Shown: in pieces, positions 44,285 through 56,161 of the stretch | Layout of the letters: every line of letters starts with the position of its first letter | Numbering within the stretch: position 1 is the first letter of the stretch | Assembly (NCBI GenBank): GCA_035610365.1 | Contig: CM069433.1 | Span: forward strand, 173,120,882 to 173,184,881 | Direction: 5' to 3' | Source of the DNA: Aquatica leii | Lineage: Eukaryota > Arthropoda > Insecta > Coleoptera > Lampyridae | Length of the DNA: 64,000 nt | Position numbers and translations under genes: made by a program | The notes under the pieces: model-generated | Database searches by the model: none | Told to the model about the DNA's origin: nothing | The model's input: only the letters and a program-made list of their open reading frames with translations

Positions 44285-46347
44285 TGTTACATGCCAAAAT
44301 TAACACAAAGTCACTGCCTGCAATGTAGTAACATAAACAGGGGTTGTGCCACTAGCTCAATGGAGACGGGGTGAGTTTTATTTAAAAGTTTCGTGATCGA
44401 AATGGATTGACTTGTCGAAAACACAAAATCGATAAATAATAATGTCGAAATCAAAGGGCGCCAGGAAGGGGTAAAGCTTAATGGACTAATGACCCTTGCC
44501 AACCATAAGTCCGCTTCTGTAGTATGCACCCCCCCAACGGACTTACCTTAGAGGGTGCATTTGCTAAAATCTAAAATAAACTAATAAAGTTACACACGCG
44601 GAGGCCGTCGGAATTAAAAGCTCTTTACAATTTAATAATTTAACATTTATTTGAACAAAATAAAACAAAATGAATAAAATAATAGAATAAAATAATTGAA
44701 TTGAAATTGACAAAATTAATCACACAAAACAGTAGCAAAATAATAGAAAAATTACGTGAATGCACGTTAGATCAAAACAAATTTACAGTTAATGGACTAA
44801 AATACACAAACAAAATAATAAAATACACAATACAGAATTTTAAAGAAATAAACAATACGATATTAATCAATCTTAAACACCTCTATGATCACGGCCGTGT
44901 GTGTGTCGATATAATTTAAAAACAAAATGAAATAAACTTATAAAACTAACATATAAATATAAAATTCGAATCGATAATTCGGTCCCGTTTAATAAATTTT
45001 AAACTTGGAATAAAACAGTACCGTAAAATCCGGTCATTAATTAGTTACATTAACGATAACTTCGAAACACTTGTAATTTTTAATTGAAAATTCAAAGCTT
45101 TTAACACTTGATCGCGTAAACGTAAATAATATCTTCTCGATTAAATAAATGGTGCAACATAAATACCTTGAATTCGTCGTAACTGCAGGAACGTACTTAT
45201 GGTTAGATGGTCCGGAATGGCCAAACGAAAAGGTACTCCAAATACTTTCTATGCCGGCGGAAGAATTTCTTTATTAACACATAACATAATCCGCACAAAT
45301 GCGAAGATTGGACACAGTACAACCCAACGATTGAATATCCAACTTGAAACTTGCGTTATAATTATGGAAACCGTGAAATTTGCTTAATCCGTAAATTACG
45401 AATATTGAAAAGAAGATAAAAATCAAACTTTTCCATCACTACACTACATTTTCACGGTACCAACTTTCTTTTACTTCCACGGTAGGGCATAACGAAACGT
45501 ACCCTTACCAACCGGTAACCGGTAATTTAAAATTGCCACCGACGATCGATTGTAGATTATTCATCCCCAAAAATCAAAACCTCTCATATTTAACAGCTCG
45601 TGTTCCCCACCAAATTCTCTTCGCTTGCGCGGTAACATCTACGTAAAAGAAAGAACATTGAATCAAACGAGAAAAACAAAGACGGCAATTATAATTAGCC
45701 ACGTGAATTTCCATTGCGTCGACATCTGACCGAAATATTTCCCATCGAAACCCTTAGCTTGCATAAATGCAGGTGTCTCATTATCGCGCTTAATCCAATA
45801 TGATTCAGACTAAACAAGAAAAATGTATCAACTTACATTCCACAAAGGAAGTCGTAAATTATATTGAATTGGTATTCTACGAAGATAACCAAATAAAGTA
45901 TTAAATTAAACTCAAAATTACGGATCTGTATGCATTTAAAAGAAAATTTCAATAATGATTGACATAAAGAAATTCAAGTACGAATGTACTCGAACAAAGA
46001 ACTCCTAAACCAACTTAAAATAAACAAACGGCGAAAATAGATTTAATTACGATTATATCTCAGAAGGAAAACATAAATCACAACTGGAATTTTTCAACAA
46101 TCCAAGTGAAACATTCAATAAGCAAAATCGCGAAAGCAGATGGTTTACCGCGTAACAATATACAAAACTTTATCAACAATTTACATTGTAACTTTGAATT
46201 TAAAATCGTAAAATAACTTATTAAACTCAATCCAAAAGTACATTAAAACAACTTCAAAATACATTAAATGAAAATCGTCAATCCAAATACTGTGTCCGTT
46301 ATCAAACATTACTCAATCAACCAATCGATTTTTAAACGATGGTTACA
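44285..46347 (-). repeat. 5' LTR of Gypsy A (2,063 bp)
   Basis: Direct repeat of 35,881-37,943; carries the element's promoter by family rule. At 44,897-44,909 it has an alternating GTGTGTGTGT tract where the other LTR reads AAGTGAGTGT. Confidence 0.95.
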
Positions 46348-46429
46348 AGTTTTGAGAATTCTGAAAATAAACCTGCATTATATCATTGATATAGTTCTTC
46401 GTATTATATAGTATGATTAAAATTTACGT

Positions 46430-47600
46430 ATCGTTACACGTTGCTGGATCAACACTTTAACTTTAGCCAACTCGTCTTGACTGAGGTTTTGGCACTTAGA
46501 GATAAAAATGTCTAATAGATTTTGTAAGTTTTTCTTTCGCAACGAAGCTTCGCAAGAATTCACGCATCTTACAATTTGAGATACTGGCCTGCATAGTCTT
46601 CTTTTTCAACGTTACTGGATCTGAACTAATACTCAAGATCTTTAATGGCGTCATAAGTAGGTATTTCTTTGCTCGTCGCTATTTAAACTGATAACTTTTC
46701 ATTTTCAACCAGTAACTAAACACTGTAGCTGAGGCTTTAAACTGCTTGTAGTATGTTGACCAAAAAATTTTTTCTTCAAAATTTGAAACTTTAAACTTGT
46801 TAGTGGTTTTTCCCCGATGGTCTATTAATAAATCTTTTCCTAAATTTATAATACCGCTTTGCATTTCTTTTTGAACAGTTTTAATATGGTTTTTTACAAT
46901 AATCTGCATTTGTTTTTCTATTTCTTTTATTTTTCTAGAATTGCCTTTCATTTTCTAATAATTTTAACTTATTTTTTTATTTATTGTTTCGAACATTTCA
47001 AACCGGTCTGTATCCATTGCTTCCAAACGCGTTATGAGCATACATAATAACACAAATAAAAAGTTTAACAATAAATACTCTAAAATTTGTTTAAAGCTAC
47101 ATTTTAATAACGACCTTCTCTTTATTATTAAATTAAGCAATTGAATGAACTGGAACAATTGCACTCTATAAAAAAACACACGCGAGCACGTACTAATCAC
47201 TTTATTTTTATTTACACGTAAAGATTGCAACTCAACAGCAGAGACTAATTGTAAGGAATTTTAAAACTAAATTTATTTACACGTGTTTATTAACACGATG
47301 TAATTTAGATATGATAATTATAACTACTTTTAACTAACACTAATAAAATGTAACGTTTTTAAGAAAAACAACTTACAAATTACTTGTATATTACTATCAC
47401 TCGATATTTGCAAATACCGTTTGCAATAAGTTGCATTTTTTGTTTATCTACATTATTTATTTCGACTTGTTTATTTACACTTAGCACACGTGTTAAACAC
47501 TTTATTTAATTAGACCGACATCGTATTTTTCTTCTTACTAGACTCGATTCGAATACTTTATATATTTTACGTAATCTGCTTTGAGAACCTTCCGATAATT
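46430..47600 (-). mobile_element. Gypsy family B, old copy, right part (5' LTR, leader, gag, start of pol)
   Basis: 46,440-46,640 matches 53,790-54,000 (start of pol) in the better-preserved copy. The gag piece at 46,951-46,679 includes FKVSNFEEKIFWSTYYKQFK, matching FKVVPPNFDGKVPWLTYYKQ at about 55,300-55,240. The LTR begins near 47,250 (TGTAAGGAATTTTAAAACTA) and matches 33,180-33,380 over 47,320-47,540. The orientation and the region covered complement 33,110-34,770, so these are likely the two halves of one element. Confidence 0.7.
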
Positions 47601-48397
47601 ACCTCAAATGATTCTAAATGATTTCGAAGTTTGTATCTCTCTTAGTATATTTTTTGACAGTGCGTTATTATTACATATTTTTATATAAGTAATTTGTTTA
47701 TTAAATTAATTATATTCGATTTCTATACATTTTTTAAAGTTACTTATAAAATCAATAGTAATATAATATTTTATATTACAAAGGGTAAATTGCCTTCATG
47801 TCTAGGTACACATCAACATTTTATTTAATTTATTGTTTACAGTAACGTAATTCATTAATTATGCTTTTTATTTAAAAAAATTTAGTCTACATTCTAATTG
47901 AAACAGGTTTTAGATTTAATTAAAATGTCACAGTTTATTTACTACAAGAGTATTTTAATTTTTGCAACGTCATAATTGTTTGATTAGTCAAAGAGATAAT
48001 ACGGATACATTATATCTTATATCCTTTGTTGGCATAAACAGTATGCAGATTTTGCTTAATAATGCAAGTCACGATGATAACTTAGATAATCTCTGTTACC
48101 GACCTTGTTGTAAAACGAACTGCTTTACAAAACCTTTTGTAGATAAAACTTATTTAAAAAATAGTTTAATCGTTTCCAGTTTTAATAATAAAAAAAAGCA
48201 ATACTTTACTATAACTGTAATTTAAAAATTTTAAATATTGATATACCAGATACCATTCAAGCTAACTAAAACTTTTAAAAAAATGTCTTAAGTAATTTAA
48301 ATATTTAATTCTAAGATTTTAAACTTTTTTCAATATAATTTAGACTAGGTACAGTAACAAATAAAAGTGCCAATAAAGCAAAAAGGAAAACTATAAT
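47601..48397. other. Unassigned
   Basis: AT-rich stretch; an 87-codon plus-strand open frame at 47,962-48,225 has no recognisable motif. Confidence 0.3.
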
Positions 48398-48401
48398 ATG
48401 T

Positions 48402-50941
48402 TGTAACCTGCGTTGGAATTTTTAGCAGTGGAACTTTTATGTAAGACCCCGTAATTAGATTCATCTGGCTGAATTTGCGGTTTTCTGTTTTTTTTTCGAT
48501 TGATTAGTTCGATGTTAGCATCAAAAACGTTTTGCTCGTTATTTTATTACGTGTGATTTAAGTTTATTGGTATTTCAAGTTATTTTACAATTATCACTGG
48601 TATTTTTTTTTGAATGCATTAAGTTTCGTGGTTTTGATTTTGATTTAGTGTTTTACTTGTTTATCTCAGTAAAATAACAATGCTAGATAATTTACGACTT
48701 CCCTTTGGAATGTAAGTTGATCCATTTTTCTTGGTATCTATACTTTGTTTATGTTGGGTTCTTTTATGAGCGCGATTGCGAACCACCTGCCAATTTCGCG
48801 AAGTAAGCATTTTTCTGTGGGAAAATTTTCGTTCTTTCAATGGTCTACGTGACAGAATTCACGTGGCCAATTATAGTTTTCATCTGTGTTAATTTAGTTC
48901 GTTTAGTGTTCTATCTTTTACAAAGATTTTACGGCGCAAGTTTATTATTATATTATTAAAAGAGGTAAAATTTTGTTTTTGGGGATCAATCTTTGGTCGC
49001 GATTAAGAATACCGGGTACCGGAATGTAGTCAAGTGTTAGGGGTGTTTTACCCTACCGTTATGCAATACCGCGGAAGTTAAACAAATGGTGCCGTGAAAA
49101 TTGAGTGGTGTGAGGGGAAATAGTAATTTTCCAAATTCGTAATTTTACGGTTTAAGAAACTTCATGGTATCCATAATGAAACCTACGTTCGAGTTGGATT
49201 TAATTTCGATGTTTTGTGTGAAAAATCCTGTCTTCGCTTTTGTGCGGATTTCAATTAAATAGTGAAATAAATCTTCCGACGGTATTCTGTTGTTTGGGGG
49301 TCCCACCGAGCTTGCATTCGACTACGGTACACCTAGACCGACCGGAGTTCAATCTAAAGTCGTAGCTTTCTGGAACCACTGTGGCCCGCAGTTCACCTGG
49401 AGTAAAGGTATTTATTGAATTTGTTATTACCGTGAAGTGAACCGCGATTGATATGAGTTTAAAAGCTTTGATTTGAGCCGATTGAATTACGGCTAACGTT
49501 AAATATTTCAAGAAACACTTGAAGGTGTTTGCGTGAAGTTCGATTTAATTAATTAATTTTGTTTTGTGTATGTAATGTAAGAAACCGCCTTTATTAATTA
49601 AATTATAGTGACAAAATAACAAATATTTTAATTATAATTTTAGAAAAAGGCGTGCGTGGCGCTGCAAGTACAGTCCAGATAAGTAAAGCTTCTCCTACTC
49701 TTTAAATCCCTCCTTATTGGCGTCATCACTGATAAGGATTGATAACCGACGGGTGTATAAGTAGCCACCCAGCCATAGTAAAGGAGAATGAGCCGATTTG
49801 TGACTCCAGCTTTCTACCTGACCGCTTTTCCTAAAAGATTTCCAAGTTTTTGGGATACCATTAACTGTATTTAGTTGACTTACCGCCTCAATTGTATGGG
49901 ATACCTACAATTGCCATTCTAGTTTACGAGATACCGTGGACTAGACCCTCCCTTCGATTGTAGAGATACCTACAGTCTCTCGTCCGGTAACCGTCTAGGA
50001 CCCCGTTACTTGTACCCAACTAGAACCAAATTGATACCGTTATAACCGCTCAGATAAATCGTGTTCAAGTATTTACCTGTGCAATTGGTCCAGTACCTGG
50101 TGGTAGGTTAATTGAAATTGGATACCGTACACAATTATCCGAATACCTATTACCACAACACATTTAACTCCGGAAAAACACAAATAATCGCAAGGAATGT
50201 ACTTGTAACGTCAACCGCCATCTTAGACAGGTATAAATACTAACCTTGACGTTTATTTCAGATTCCAGTGCCGTGCCGAACCAGAGGCGTATCCTAATTT
50301 AATTTTGTAAATAATTTAGCATTTAGGATTGAATTATAATTTAGTCATTTTTATGTGTATAAATAAATGTATTAAACCGGCTTCGATTTTAATCAGTGAA
50401 CCCTGGCAAAGCTGAGCACCCGATTTCGCAAAAGCGAATAAAAATAACGAAACAAACAACCGCCATATAGCAGTTTAATTTAGGGTGGTTGTTTACAGTA
50501 AAAGTAAATCTTATTCATGCATAAAAGATAATGTAACGATATGTAAACTATAATTTGTTTGAACGTCTAGTTCGAAGCAAAGTTTCGGGCGTATATTTTA
50601 TGACTTTTGTATTTTATTATTTTTGTTTGTTGTATGCGGACAAGGCCTTGAATTTTATTATTGTTGTGTAGTTACAACTCGAGGTAAGTTCCGGGGTTGT
50701 AGCCAACCAGATGAGCTTTCGGGTTATCAGGGGTCCGGAAGCTACTATCATCGTGACCTTGATTGGCGCCCTAACCGATTTTTGAGTCTTTTGCCGTTTT
50801 ATTTCGATTTTATGTCAATCTCGTTTCCAAGTTATCACGGAATTTTAAAATATAACCCACCCCGTCTCCACTGAGCAAGCGGCACAACATCGTTTATGTT
50901 ACCTCATTTCAGGCACTTTGTTTTAACTTTGGCATGTAACA
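48402..50941 (+). repeat. Solo LTR related to Gypsy A, with ATGT target duplication
   Basis: Starts TGTAACC and ends GGCATGTAACA, the same termini as Gypsy A's LTR in sense orientation. Flanked by ATGT at 48,398-48,401 and 50,942-50,945. Diverged but collinear landmarks include AATTTACGACTTCC (about 48,690), AATTCACGTGGCCAATTATA (about 48,857), GGTGCCGTGAAAA (about 49,089) and CACCCCGTCTCCACTGAGC (about 50,860). At 2,540 bp it is about 480 bp longer than the Gypsy A LTR. The extra part includes repeated GATACC words at 49,850-50,150. The internal region was lost by LTR-LTR recombination. Confidence 0.85.
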
Positions 50942-51064
50942 ATGTATATAAAACAAAAACAATTTTTTTTATAGGATTAGCGCAACTTGTTGTATTGTTT
51001 TCATTGAGCAGTGGTATTCCAGGTACTTTATTTACTAAAAATAAATTTAAAACGTTTACTGTTA

Positions 51065-51345
51065 TACAGGGTGTAACAGATATAACTAATAATCGTAAAT
51101 GTTGTTTATTTTGTCATCAGAAACTTAATACTTAATAGTAAACTTAAATTCCAACAGTTTCAATGATTTTATATCACGTTTTCTTACAACAAACAACCAG
51201 GTCTGTAATTACATCTAATTATTACAAAAAATTAATAAAAAAAGCAATGAAAAGCTAGACCACATGTTTATTAACAAAATGTGTTGGAAATTACCATATC
51301 TACCTCATATTAAGAGATTATTAGTGGTATTTATTATACCCTGTA
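51065..51345. mobile_element. MITE with TACAGGGTGT/ATACCCTGTA ends
   Basis: Inverted ends TACAGGGTG (51,065) and TACCCTGTA (to 51,345), both flanked by TA. No coding capacity. An inverted, truncated relative lies at 52,531-52,730. TA duplications and such ends are compatible with the Tc1/mariner group. Confidence 0.6.
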
Positions 51346-51350
51346 TATGT

Positions 51351-52224
51351 AAGTGTTACTAATTAACTTTTAATTGACTTTAATTATTAAAAAGTATTTA
51401 CAGTAATTTATTGTTCTCATAGCTTAACACAATTTGAGTGTACACTTTAAAAAAGTTTTATTATTGTAGATTAGAATGCTTTTATTCAGAATACATTAAA
51501 TAGTTCACAATTTAATCAATATTTTATAATGCACAGTTTGCATTTTTCAATCTTTCAAAAAGATTTATGTATTTTGTGATTTTGAGAACATTAGTCGGAG
51601 AAGTCTATTTATATTCTTCACGCATCTTTAACTGTATTCAATAGTAAGATTGTAGTTTTATTAAGCTGCATAAAAGTGGATCTTCAGTTATTCAGATGTA
51701 GTATCTGTTTCAATGTTATCATCATCAATATTTTATATTAATTACGGTCTGTTGTAGATTCATTTTTCTTTTCTTATAAATTTGTTAAAATAATAGTTTG
51801 CACAAATTTCTAATGTGTTTTATTGTTTTGATTTGAATTTAATATCTTTATTTTTTATGTTCATTATGATATTTCTAGTCTTGTTAGCATTATTATGGTG
51901 TTACAAACATTATTTGTTTTGTAAAAGCATTTGAGTTGTCTACCAAAGTTCTATACATTTTAAATGTTTTTTTATTTCACTCTGTTTTTAACTGTTTTGT
52001 AGTTTTTTTTTTTGCTTTTTTAACAATTTTTTTGTTAGCTGTACTGTATTTTTGTGTCGTGGCATTTTTTAAAACTATGTTATAATTTTTAATTTTGCAA
52101 ATCTTAAAGATTTTTTTAAACTTTTTATGTCAAAATCTTATTAGTTTATTGAATTTATATTTAGTTACAGCTTTTTTTGTATTAAAATTACATGTTTTAG
52201 TACTATTAATAGTGGTTTATGTTG
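51351..52224. other. T-rich stretch, nothing recognised
   Basis: Long T-rich runs between two small transposons; no coding signal. Confidence 0.4.
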
Positions 52225-52232
52225 AATTTCAA

Positions 52233-53430
52233 TAAAAGATGATCCGCGGGTCGGGCTTTGACCCGGCCCGATCTAAAGCCCAGTTCAGACTTCGAGCCAA
52301 ACCGGGCTCACAGTCACAATTTGGCCCAAAAAATCGAGCTTTTTAGGCCAACCCAAAACAAAAAAACAATGCTGCTTAATAGTATCTGTGTTTAGTATTT
52401 GTTATAAAGAAATAAAATAGTAATACGGTTTATTGTTTTTCAATATGTTTATGTACGATTTAATTTAATTTAATTAAACCAGACGTTATATTTTATTAAC
52501 CAATTGCTTAAACGGATTTTTTTATTGTTATACAGAGTGTAACAAGTATAGCTGATAATCTCTTAATAGAGGGTAGATATGGTAATTTTCAAGACTTTTT
52601 GTTCATAAATCTGTGGTCCAGTTTTTCATCAATTTTTCTTAAAATTTGTTGTAATAATTAGATGTAATTATGGACCTAATTTTCGTTATAAGAAAACGTG
52701 ATATAAAATGATTGAAACTGTTTACTATTTACTACTTCAAGGTTTTTAATAACAACAGATAAAAGTAAAGTAACAACTTCAATCGGTTATTTTGAAGTCA
52801 TAAATGTAGAAATTAAAAAGTGGAATTAGTAAATAATACAAAAAACTATGAAACTAAATTGAACAAACAACAAAACTAAATACCGAATATTTAACTACAA
52901 AAATAATTTAATGTATTTAAAATATCTTGAAATAAATAAAAATCGAATCAACAGTAACACACAACCGAAATAGACACAATGACTCCTGAATGGCCAGAAA
53001 AAAAAATTTTAGCTTGTTTTATTTAATGTTAACTAATGTAATGCTTTCTGTACGTGTTCAACAATCTACAGTAAAACTAAAGAAAACAATGTTATCGCAT
53101 TTTTGCACTAGCTGTAGAATTGATTTACCAACTTTTTAACGCACATTTGGTTTATCTGCATTCACTTTCTGTTTTTAGGTCGGTTCAAAAAGCATAACTT
53201 TTCGCTCAATCTAATAAATATAGACAAAGCTTTTCCTAGTATTTGTGCGATTTAAAACATGAATCGTAGGTTGTTGGCTGGTAAAAACGTAACTTTACCA
53301 TACATTTTACAGATTTAAAAGTCGGATGATTTCGGGCCAAGCCATAAAAAAAATTTAGACCAGGTTTCGGGCCGATTACACAATTTTCATAATCGAGAGC
53401 CCGGCTTGGCTCAGCCCGATTCTATCCCTA
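52233..53430. mobile_element. Non-autonomous hAT-like element with GGGCC-rich ends
   Basis: Left end TAAAAGATGATCCGCGGGTC. The right end read inward starts TAGGGATAGAATCGGGC. Flanks are AATTTCAA (52,225-52,232) and ACTTCCAA (53,431-53,438), 6 of 8 identical. Both subterminal zones repeat GGGC/GCCC words (CGGGCTTTGACCCGGCCCG-like), a style common in hAT elements. No transposase inside. 1,198 bp. Confidence 0.6.
52531..52730. repeat. Truncated relative of the 51-kb MITE, inverted
   Basis: Starts TACAGAGTGTAAC and matches the reverse complement of about 51,150-51,345 (shared AATAATCTCTTAATA-like and AAACGTGATATAAAATGATT). It lies inside the hAT-like element, so it was either carried or inserted there. 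Confidence 0.6.
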
Positions 53431-53490
53431 ACTTCCAATTCGTACCTATTCTTTAATATTGTTGCGTATTTTATTATTAAAACTAGTTTA

Positions 53491-54560
53491 TTAAACTACT
53501 AAAAATAGCTGGTAGCTGTCCTTTTGGGTCACGTAGTTTAGCTGCCTGTAGTCTACGCAAAACCTCGTTGATCCATCCTTCTTTACGAGTACCACTGGGG
53601 ATGCCCATGGCCTACTTGAAGGTTCAATCACGCTTTCCCTCTCCATATCCGTAATTACTTGTTCGGCTTCTTCTCTTTTCGCCAAAAGAAATTTGCGTGG
53701 ATGTTGTCGTATCGGCCGAGGGTCTCCGGTATAAATGTTATGTTTCACCACGTTACTTCTTCCTTTGGAGCCACTCTCCAGCGCGAACACATCTTGATAC
53801 TCTTGGATCAACACTTTAACTTTAGCCAGCTGGTCTTGGATGAGGTTTTGGCATTTGGTGGTAAGAATGTCCAATAGATGTTGTGGACACTTTGGCGACG
53901 TATCTTCGTTCGACTTCACGCATCTCACAATTTGTGATTGTGGAGTGCATTGGCCTACCACGGTCTTCTTTTTCAACGTTACGGGATCTGAGTTAAAGTT
54001 TAAGATCCTTACTGACATCGTGTCCTTCACTCGTACTAAAGTTCTGCCAACGAGTAATCCCTTTTCAACTAAGCCGCCTTCCATTGGTTTAATCGCGCGT
54101 ATGTAGCCTTCCCGGAGATTTCCATCCAGGCGTGCCATCACCACACTTTCAGTCTTTGCAGGCAGAGTCACGTCTTCGAATGAAAAGGACTTTCTTCATT
54201 GTCGATCCTCAGGACATCGTTCTTTATATCCAAATGGAACCCATACTTTTTTATCACGTCCATTCCCAGGATAAATTCTTCCGTGATGTCAGCTACCAGT
54301 CTTTAATGGTCGAGTACTCCATTTCCCAAACCAATGGTTACTTTGACTTGTCCGTGAGTAGGTATTTCGTCGCCCGTCGCCGTTCAAAGTCGTACTGTTA
54401 TTGGTGATGTCTTCTCGTTTTCCAATAACATGTTAGGACGAATGATGGTCTTTGTCGCTCCCGAGCAACCAGTAACTGGACGCTTCTCCCATTGATCTTG
54501 CCATCAAGATAAATGCTATAAAATTTCTCCCTAGGCGATGTCATTTGGATTGTAATTTCC
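53491..54560 (-). pseudogene. Gypsy B pol, protease to start of RT, truncated
   Basis: 54,171-53,508 is open: VVMARLDGNLREGYIRAIKP, a linker, then SSRPWASPVVLVKKDGSTRF and CVDYRQLNYVTQKDSYQ, which is RT box 1. The frame then enters LTR sequence and stops, so the RT catalytic box (YxDD), RNase H and integrase are gone. Upstream, 54,658-54,398 holds a broken protease (YLDGKINGRSVQLLV, after which the expected active-site triplet is lost to a frameshift). This is the least decayed family B copy in the window and the reference for those at 33-34 kb and 46-47 kb. Confidence 0.85.
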
Positions 54561-54569
54561 GGAGTCTGA

Positions 54570-55772
54570 CTAGATGAGATTACTTTTTGTCTCTTTTGCT
54601 CGCCTCGTTCCAAATTTTTGAGCGCTCTTCTTAGGTTTAGTACGATGCCGTCGTACATGGCCTATTTCGTCGCAGTTCAAAGTCACTCCTCTTTCCCGAA
54701 GTATTCGTCGCGCTATCTCCTTGATGCTTTCCAGTGTCTGCGCGGGTACTTCTGCAGCACAGCAGAGTCTATGACCATCTCGTTGCGATGCTTGTTTTGC
54801 TGCTTCAAACTCCAAAGCATGCACAAAAGCGTCATCCAATGTCTTCGGTCGAGCTAACCGGAGAATCTGCTGTGTTTCGCTGTCTCGGAGGCCGTCTACA
54901 AAGGTTTGAATAGCCAACTGCTCCAAGAAGGTATCTGGTGCTGTAGGATACGCAAACCGTGTTAATCTAGCGATGTCAGCCTCAAACTCTTAAAGACTTT
55001 TGGCAGCTTTCTGAACCCGACTTTTAATTTGAGCTTGATACACTTGTTGAAGATGGGCATCTCCATATCTTATTTCTAATCGTGATATTAAGAATTCGTA
55101 ATTTTCTTGCAGGTGGTCCGGAACAGTTTGTAAAACTCCAAGCGCTTCTTCACGTAAGGACACTATTAAAGACGTCGCTTTCTGCTTGTTGCTCCAACCA
55201 TTAGCAGTAGCTGCGGCTTCAAACTGCTTGTAGTAGGTTAACCATGGAACTTTACCATCAAAATTTGGCGGTACAACCTTAAACTTGTGAGTGTTTTCTT
55301 CCCGGCGATCCATTATAAAATCTTCACTCGTGACACTTCCTTCACCATGGTAATTCAATTGCTTCATTCTTTCTTTAAGCAGTTTCATACTGACTTCTAA
55401 TTTGTCCTCTATTACTTCTATTTTCTCATTCACAGATTCGCAAATTTCTTCTTTCACATTTAGCATATCTGCTTGAGTTTTCTCTTGAACAATTTTAATT
55501 TGGTTTTCTATGCTCGTTCGTATCTCTTCTTTTAGGCTTCTAGAATTTTCTTCCATTTCCTGCAAATTTTCGTGAAACTTTTCTTCCATTTTCTGTGAAT
55601 TTTCTCCCATTTTTTTATTTATGGACTCGAGAATTTCAAATATTTTTGAATCCATTTTCACCTTTTGCAAACGCGTCACCGGCATAAATTTAACCACAAA
55701 TAATGATTTAAAACAAACTTTAATAACACTAAATTTTAATAAAGCCCGACACTGGTTTAACGAAACGAACAT
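54570..55772 (-). pseudogene. Gypsy B gag, one in-frame stop
   Basis: From about 55,655 the product begins MDSKIFEILESINKKMGENS and forms a long coiled-coil-like N-terminus rich in E, K, N and Q (to about 55,350). A Gag core follows: FKVVPPNFDGKVPWLTYYKQ, FEAAATANGWSNKQKATSLI, and RLEIRYGDAHLQQVYQ. An in-frame TAA at about 54,990 interrupts it. The same frame goes on with FVDGLRDSETQQILRLARP and a degraded zinc knuckle (NCDEIGHVRRH). Known: this coiled-coil plus 'W..Y..QFE..A' Gag layout is frequent in insect Gypsy elements. A single nonsense change seems to have closed the main frame; the knuckle's cysteines are also lost. Confidence 0.85.
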
Positions 55773-55906
55773 CTAAGATTAAATGCTATAAAAAAACACG
55801 CGAACTAAAGTTTTAATTATTTACACAATCAATGTTTTTATTACGGGAGCGATATTTTCTGATATTTACACTAAAATTCGCGAACGATACCGCGCACTGA
55901 CGCCAA

Positions 55907-55960
55907 TGTAACGAATTTTATTATTAAAACTAATTTATTTAAACGACTAATATGTTTTAC
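55907..55960 (-). repeat. Short LTR end of Gypsy B plus primer-binding site
   Basis: TGTAACGAATTTTATTATTA marks the LTR's end. On the minus strand it is followed, after one base, by TGGCGTCAGTGCGCGG (55,905-55,890), a candidate primer-binding site. Confidence 0.6.
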
Positions 55961-56161
55961 TTATATTAGAAACATGTAGACTTTTAAAAATGCTGTTTTT
56001 ATATAACACAAGATTTTAATAACGATCGACTTGTTAATATTAAATCACTAGAACGAATATATTATATATCGCGATCAATGTTTTGATTACGGGAGCGATA
56101 TTACATTACTTAATGGTATTTACACTAAAAAAAATCGCGAACCCGACACCGTGACACCACT

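Larger units (their letters stand above)
35881..46347 (-). mobile_element. Complete young Ty3/Gypsy retrotransposon (family A)
   Basis: Seen: 2,063-bp direct repeats at both ends (TG…CA), AGTT on both sides (35,877-35,880 and 46,348-46,351), a candidate primer-binding site beside the 5' LTR, a polypurine tract beside the 3' LTR, intact gag and intact pol. The LTRs differ by four substitutions, clustered within 14 bp, and two single-base indels. LTRs are identical at insertion, so this is recent. No envelope-like gene is visible. Unusual points are the very long LTRs and 1.6 kb of non-coding DNA between pol and the 3' LTR. It is the only element here with no disabling lesion that I can see. 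Confidence 0.95.

Noticed and set aside
35881-46347. Endogenous retrovirus with an envelope gene
   Set aside because: Only gag and pol frames are present; the space after pol has no envelope-like product.
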